Shown piece by piece: positions 5,621 to 7,413 of a stretch of DNA of 7,413 nucleotides. Below the pieces are notes generated by a model that was given only the letters and a program-made list of their open reading frames with translations, had not been told where the DNA came from and did no database searches. Position 1 is the stretch's first letter; every line of letters begins with the position of its first letter. A program made the position numbers and the translations under genes. Origin of the DNA: Acidobacteriaceae bacterium (GTDB lineage Bacteria > Acidobacteriota > Terriglobia > Terriglobales > Acidobacteriaceae); assembly GCA_003168235.1 (NCBI GenBank), contig PMSZ01000161.1, positions 1-7,413 on the forward strand. The letters are read 5' to 3'.

Positions 5621-5642
5621 CGCCCGGCTCCGGAATCGAACC
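5621..5642 (-). other. tRNA 3'-end-like sequence without a cloverleaf (possible att remnant)
   Basis: On the - strand these 22 bases begin GGTTCGATTCCGGAG and continue as a GC-rich end with GCCGGGCG. This is the shape of a tRNA from the T-loop (TTCGATT) to the acceptor end. The 5' side cannot fold: the bases before it do not complete the T-stem, no anticodon arm pairs, and no matching GCCCGGC acceptor strand is seen within about 80 bases. Integrases commonly recombine at tRNA 3' ends, so a leftover attachment copy is possible. The orientation implies that the element would lie to the right (>5644), away from the broken integrase, which weakens a link to it. Confidence 0.3.
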
Positions 5643-5845
5643 CTACGTCCATTTTCTGAACCGTGATTTAAGTCTTCACTTCAAAGTTGGTTCGGGCCGC
5701 TCCATGCCTCGATCGCGGAAAGTCCCAATCCCGGCCCCTCAGTCTGCGTGGGCATAGCTGTCACCAACGGCAAACACTCCTAGACCTCGGAGTACACACT
5801 TGCCAGGAAGCCCCGAATCATGCAATCCGCGCCGATTCAACTCTG

Positions 5846-7413
5846 TCAGTGAACGCCGATGGGCTGGTTAACGAGTGGCAACAGCATCCCGCCAGAGCGA
5901 GGTCCGTTCGTCACCAAGCCCGACAAAACTACTACCCGCCGGCCGATGTCGCCGAAACTGGTCGTTGTCCCGGATCCAGTTGGATCGAGTATTTGCTCCG
6001 TGCAGGCCAGATTTGGCGTCGACAGCAAGCACGTGTTCGGCTCTCCAGGAAGGCAGGTATTGCTGCCGGGTTGACAACCAACCAGGAAGCCGGAGAGGTT
6101 GGACGCTTTGCTGGTGGTGCGAGTGCCTACATGCACAAAGAGAGTCGCAGTGTCGACTCCGTGACAGGCATTGCAGGTGTTCGCGGAGAAGTAAGTCCTG
6201 GCCTGCGGGCTCGTTGTCTTGGTAGCGTCTTCCCAGAATGCAGCCGTGGCACCGCCTTTGCCGCCCCGGCTCACACCGTCGGGGTTGAACGCCGAACCTC
6301 CGAGGAACGGCGTGCCTGCCGGATAGTCCGGAGTAACAAACGGCAGCGCACCGAGAGTGTCGAGAATCTCGGTTTGATTCGTATTGATGTAGCTCACCAA
6401 GGTTCCGGGGACGGCGCAGGCCGGCATCCCGGTTCCATTACACTTTGGCTGCCCGAAGTTAAAGCTCCCATCCGGTGTCATGGCGACAGTTGACTGTTGC
6501 AGCACCGGGTTTCCGTACTGATCTTGCCCGAGATGGAACTCCCGCTGTTCCCAAAAGTTCTCTGTTTCACCTGCAGCCAGGTCAAGTTCAGTCGTCCGTA
6601 TTTGCGCCAGGCAACTGGAGCCGCCGCAAGCGCCGGCGGTTACAACCGCGTCGGTGACCTGCGACTGCAGCGCCGCCGGAAAGGCATCAGGAGGCTCGTT
6701 AGTCAGCTCGTTCCCCAGACTATTCCACACATTTGCCCACGCGTTCGGACTGAATGTAGAAGGAACATTAAATTCGATGATGATGTCAAACGGCGCCTTT
6801 GGATCCGCCGCACAGGATCCGCCGGGGCTGGTACCAGCCGTAACCCCGAAGATGAATCTAAGCTCGCCCGCAGTCGCTGGATTGAAGTTCTGCCCCAAAT
6901 CGATACGATTGACGATGGCATTCAATCGCACGGGCGGGTTGAGCAGCGACGGGAGCGAGGGGTTATTGGGGTCCACAGGCCAGTTACCGAGCAGACCCGA
7001 TTGAGCGAGAACTCCAATGCCACCCCTTGGTTGAACCGTGAAACCGTTGATCGTTTGCTCGTTCTGCCAGGAGGAGAGCATCGTGTTTAACATCTGTTCG
7101 GCGACTTGAATATTGGTGGTGTTCGCCATGGCCATCATCAGTATGGCCAAGGTCCATGCGCCGGCGGGATTGCCATTGGCCGCTGATGTCGGGTCGCTGG
7201 GGTCGATGCAGCTGTCGTACACCCGACCGTTACCGTTAGTACCTACGTCCTGGACTACGGACAAGTCGGTGATCATCAACTCACGGTTGGGATAAACGCT
7301 GACGGCTCCGCCAGCTAAAGCCTGCCCCGAGAATTGGACGGGCTGGTGCGATTGCAAGGCGCTCTGAATCTCCGCCGGATCGACGAACTGCATCTTCTCC
7401 ATGCGGACGAAGC
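5846..7413 (-). CDS. Large c-type-cytochrome-like secreted protein, N-terminus outside window
   Basis: The reading frame is open to the right edge; the ATG at 7402 is just one internal Met and three further codons (FVR) precede it, so the start and any signal peptide lie beyond the window. At least 521 residues are visible. Counting from that Met, VRLNAIVNRIDLGQNF (158-173) and GELRFIFGV (179-187) form a motif pair that I remember from large uncharacterised bacterial exported proteins. DIIIEFNVPSTF follows near 206-217. CNACHG (410-415; DNA 6161-6175) is a canonical CxxCH haem c attachment site, so the protein is exported and matured in the periplasm. Several more cysteines follow (CQPGSNTC, NTCLLSTPNLAC). 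A distal haem ligand cannot be assigned. A redox or c-cytochrome-linked role is supported only by the haem motif. It converges on the secreted protein gene across a 256-base gap. Confidence 0.85.
   Translation of the reverse strand, partial: FVRMEKMQFVDPAEIQSALQSHQPVQFSGQALAGGAVSVYPNRELMITDLSVVQDVGTNGNGRVYDSCIDPSDPTSAANGNPAGAWTLAILMMAMANTTNIQVAEQMLNTMLSSWQNEQTINGFTVQPRGGIGVLAQSGLLGNWPVDPNNPSLPSLLNPPVRLNAIVNRIDLGQNFNPATAGELRFIFGVTAGTSPGGSCAADPKAPFDIIIEFNVPSTFSPNAWANVWNSLGNELTNEPPDAFPAALQSQVTDAVVTAGACGGSSCLAQIRTTELDLAAGETENFWEQREFHLGQDQYGNPVLQQSTVAMTPDGSFNFGQPKCNGTGMPACAVPGTLVSYINTNQTEILDTLGALPFVTPDYPAGTPFLGGSAFNPDGVSRGGKGGATAAFWEDATKTTSPQARTYFSANTCNACHGVDTATLFVHVGTRTTSKASNLSGFLVGCQPGSNTCLPGEPNTCLLSTPNLACTEQILDPTGSGTTTSFGDIGRRVVVLSGLVTNGPRSGGMLLPLVNQPIGVH

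Noticed and set aside
5600..5700. A functional tRNA gene on the - strand
   Set aside because: Only the T-loop to acceptor end is present; anticodon and acceptor stems cannot be paired.
5776..5793. ACTCC/GGAGT inverted repeat as a terminator for the cytochrome-like gene
   Set aside because: Five-base stem, eight-base loop and no T-run in the - direction.
5687..6493. 268-codon + strand open frame
   Set aside because: It is antisense to the cytochrome-like gene, which has clear CxxCH and NRIDL motifs; the + translation is Arg-rich and without motifs.
1..7413. CRISPR array, Cas locus or insertion sequence ends
   Set aside because: No regular spaced repeats or terminal inverted repeats were seen; the Cas4-like nuclease has no Cas neighbours.

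Overview
The window is a GC-rich bacterial stretch. It carries a compact phage-like DNA recombination cassette on the + strand (1119-4137), next to the decayed remains of a tyrosine recombinase on the - strand. To the right are two unrelated-looking genes: a secreted protein and a large c-type-cytochrome-like protein. The protein styles (a large extracytoplasmic protein with one CxxCH haem site, an acid-peptidase-like secreted protein, and the integrase family) remind me of soil Acidobacteriota. That is an impression from memory, not a search result.

Layout. On the - strand from 1032 leftwards: a small ribbon-helix-helix-like DNA-binding protein (1032-805), about 220 bases of broken coding sequence (805-575), the catalytic half of a tyrosine recombinase split over two frames (589-91), and the first 35 codons of a further small gene (107-1) running off the left edge. 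Divergently, a TTGACA-N17-CACAAT promoter (1058-1086) drives five tightly packed genes: a putative single-strand annealing protein (1119-1895), an SSB-like protein (1892-2341), a PD-(D/E)XK exonuclease with a probable Fe-S cluster (2338-3138), a helical putative DNA-binding protein (3149-3847) and an HNH endonuclease (3850-4137). The first three overlap through ATGA junctions and the last two follow at gaps of 2-10 bases, so this reads as one transcription unit.

A 444-base gap with a candidate promoter separates the cassette from a secreted protein (4582-5589) that looks like a glutamic-peptidase (G1/eqolisin-type) beta-sandwich. A 256-base convergent gap holds a small hairpin and a short tRNA-3'-end-like sequence. 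The right edge is an incomplete - strand gene (7413-5846) for a large protein with one haem-binding CNACH motif.

How the parts work together (inference): annealing protein, ssDNA-binding protein and end-resecting nuclease make up a Red/RecET-like recombination set. The RHH protein may control it through three ACAATG-like repeats at 10-base spacing over the promoter and RBS. The broken integrase suggests a mobile element that has lost its own mobility. No phage structural, packaging or replication gene is visible, so the cassette may be a retained recombination module rather than part of a live phage.
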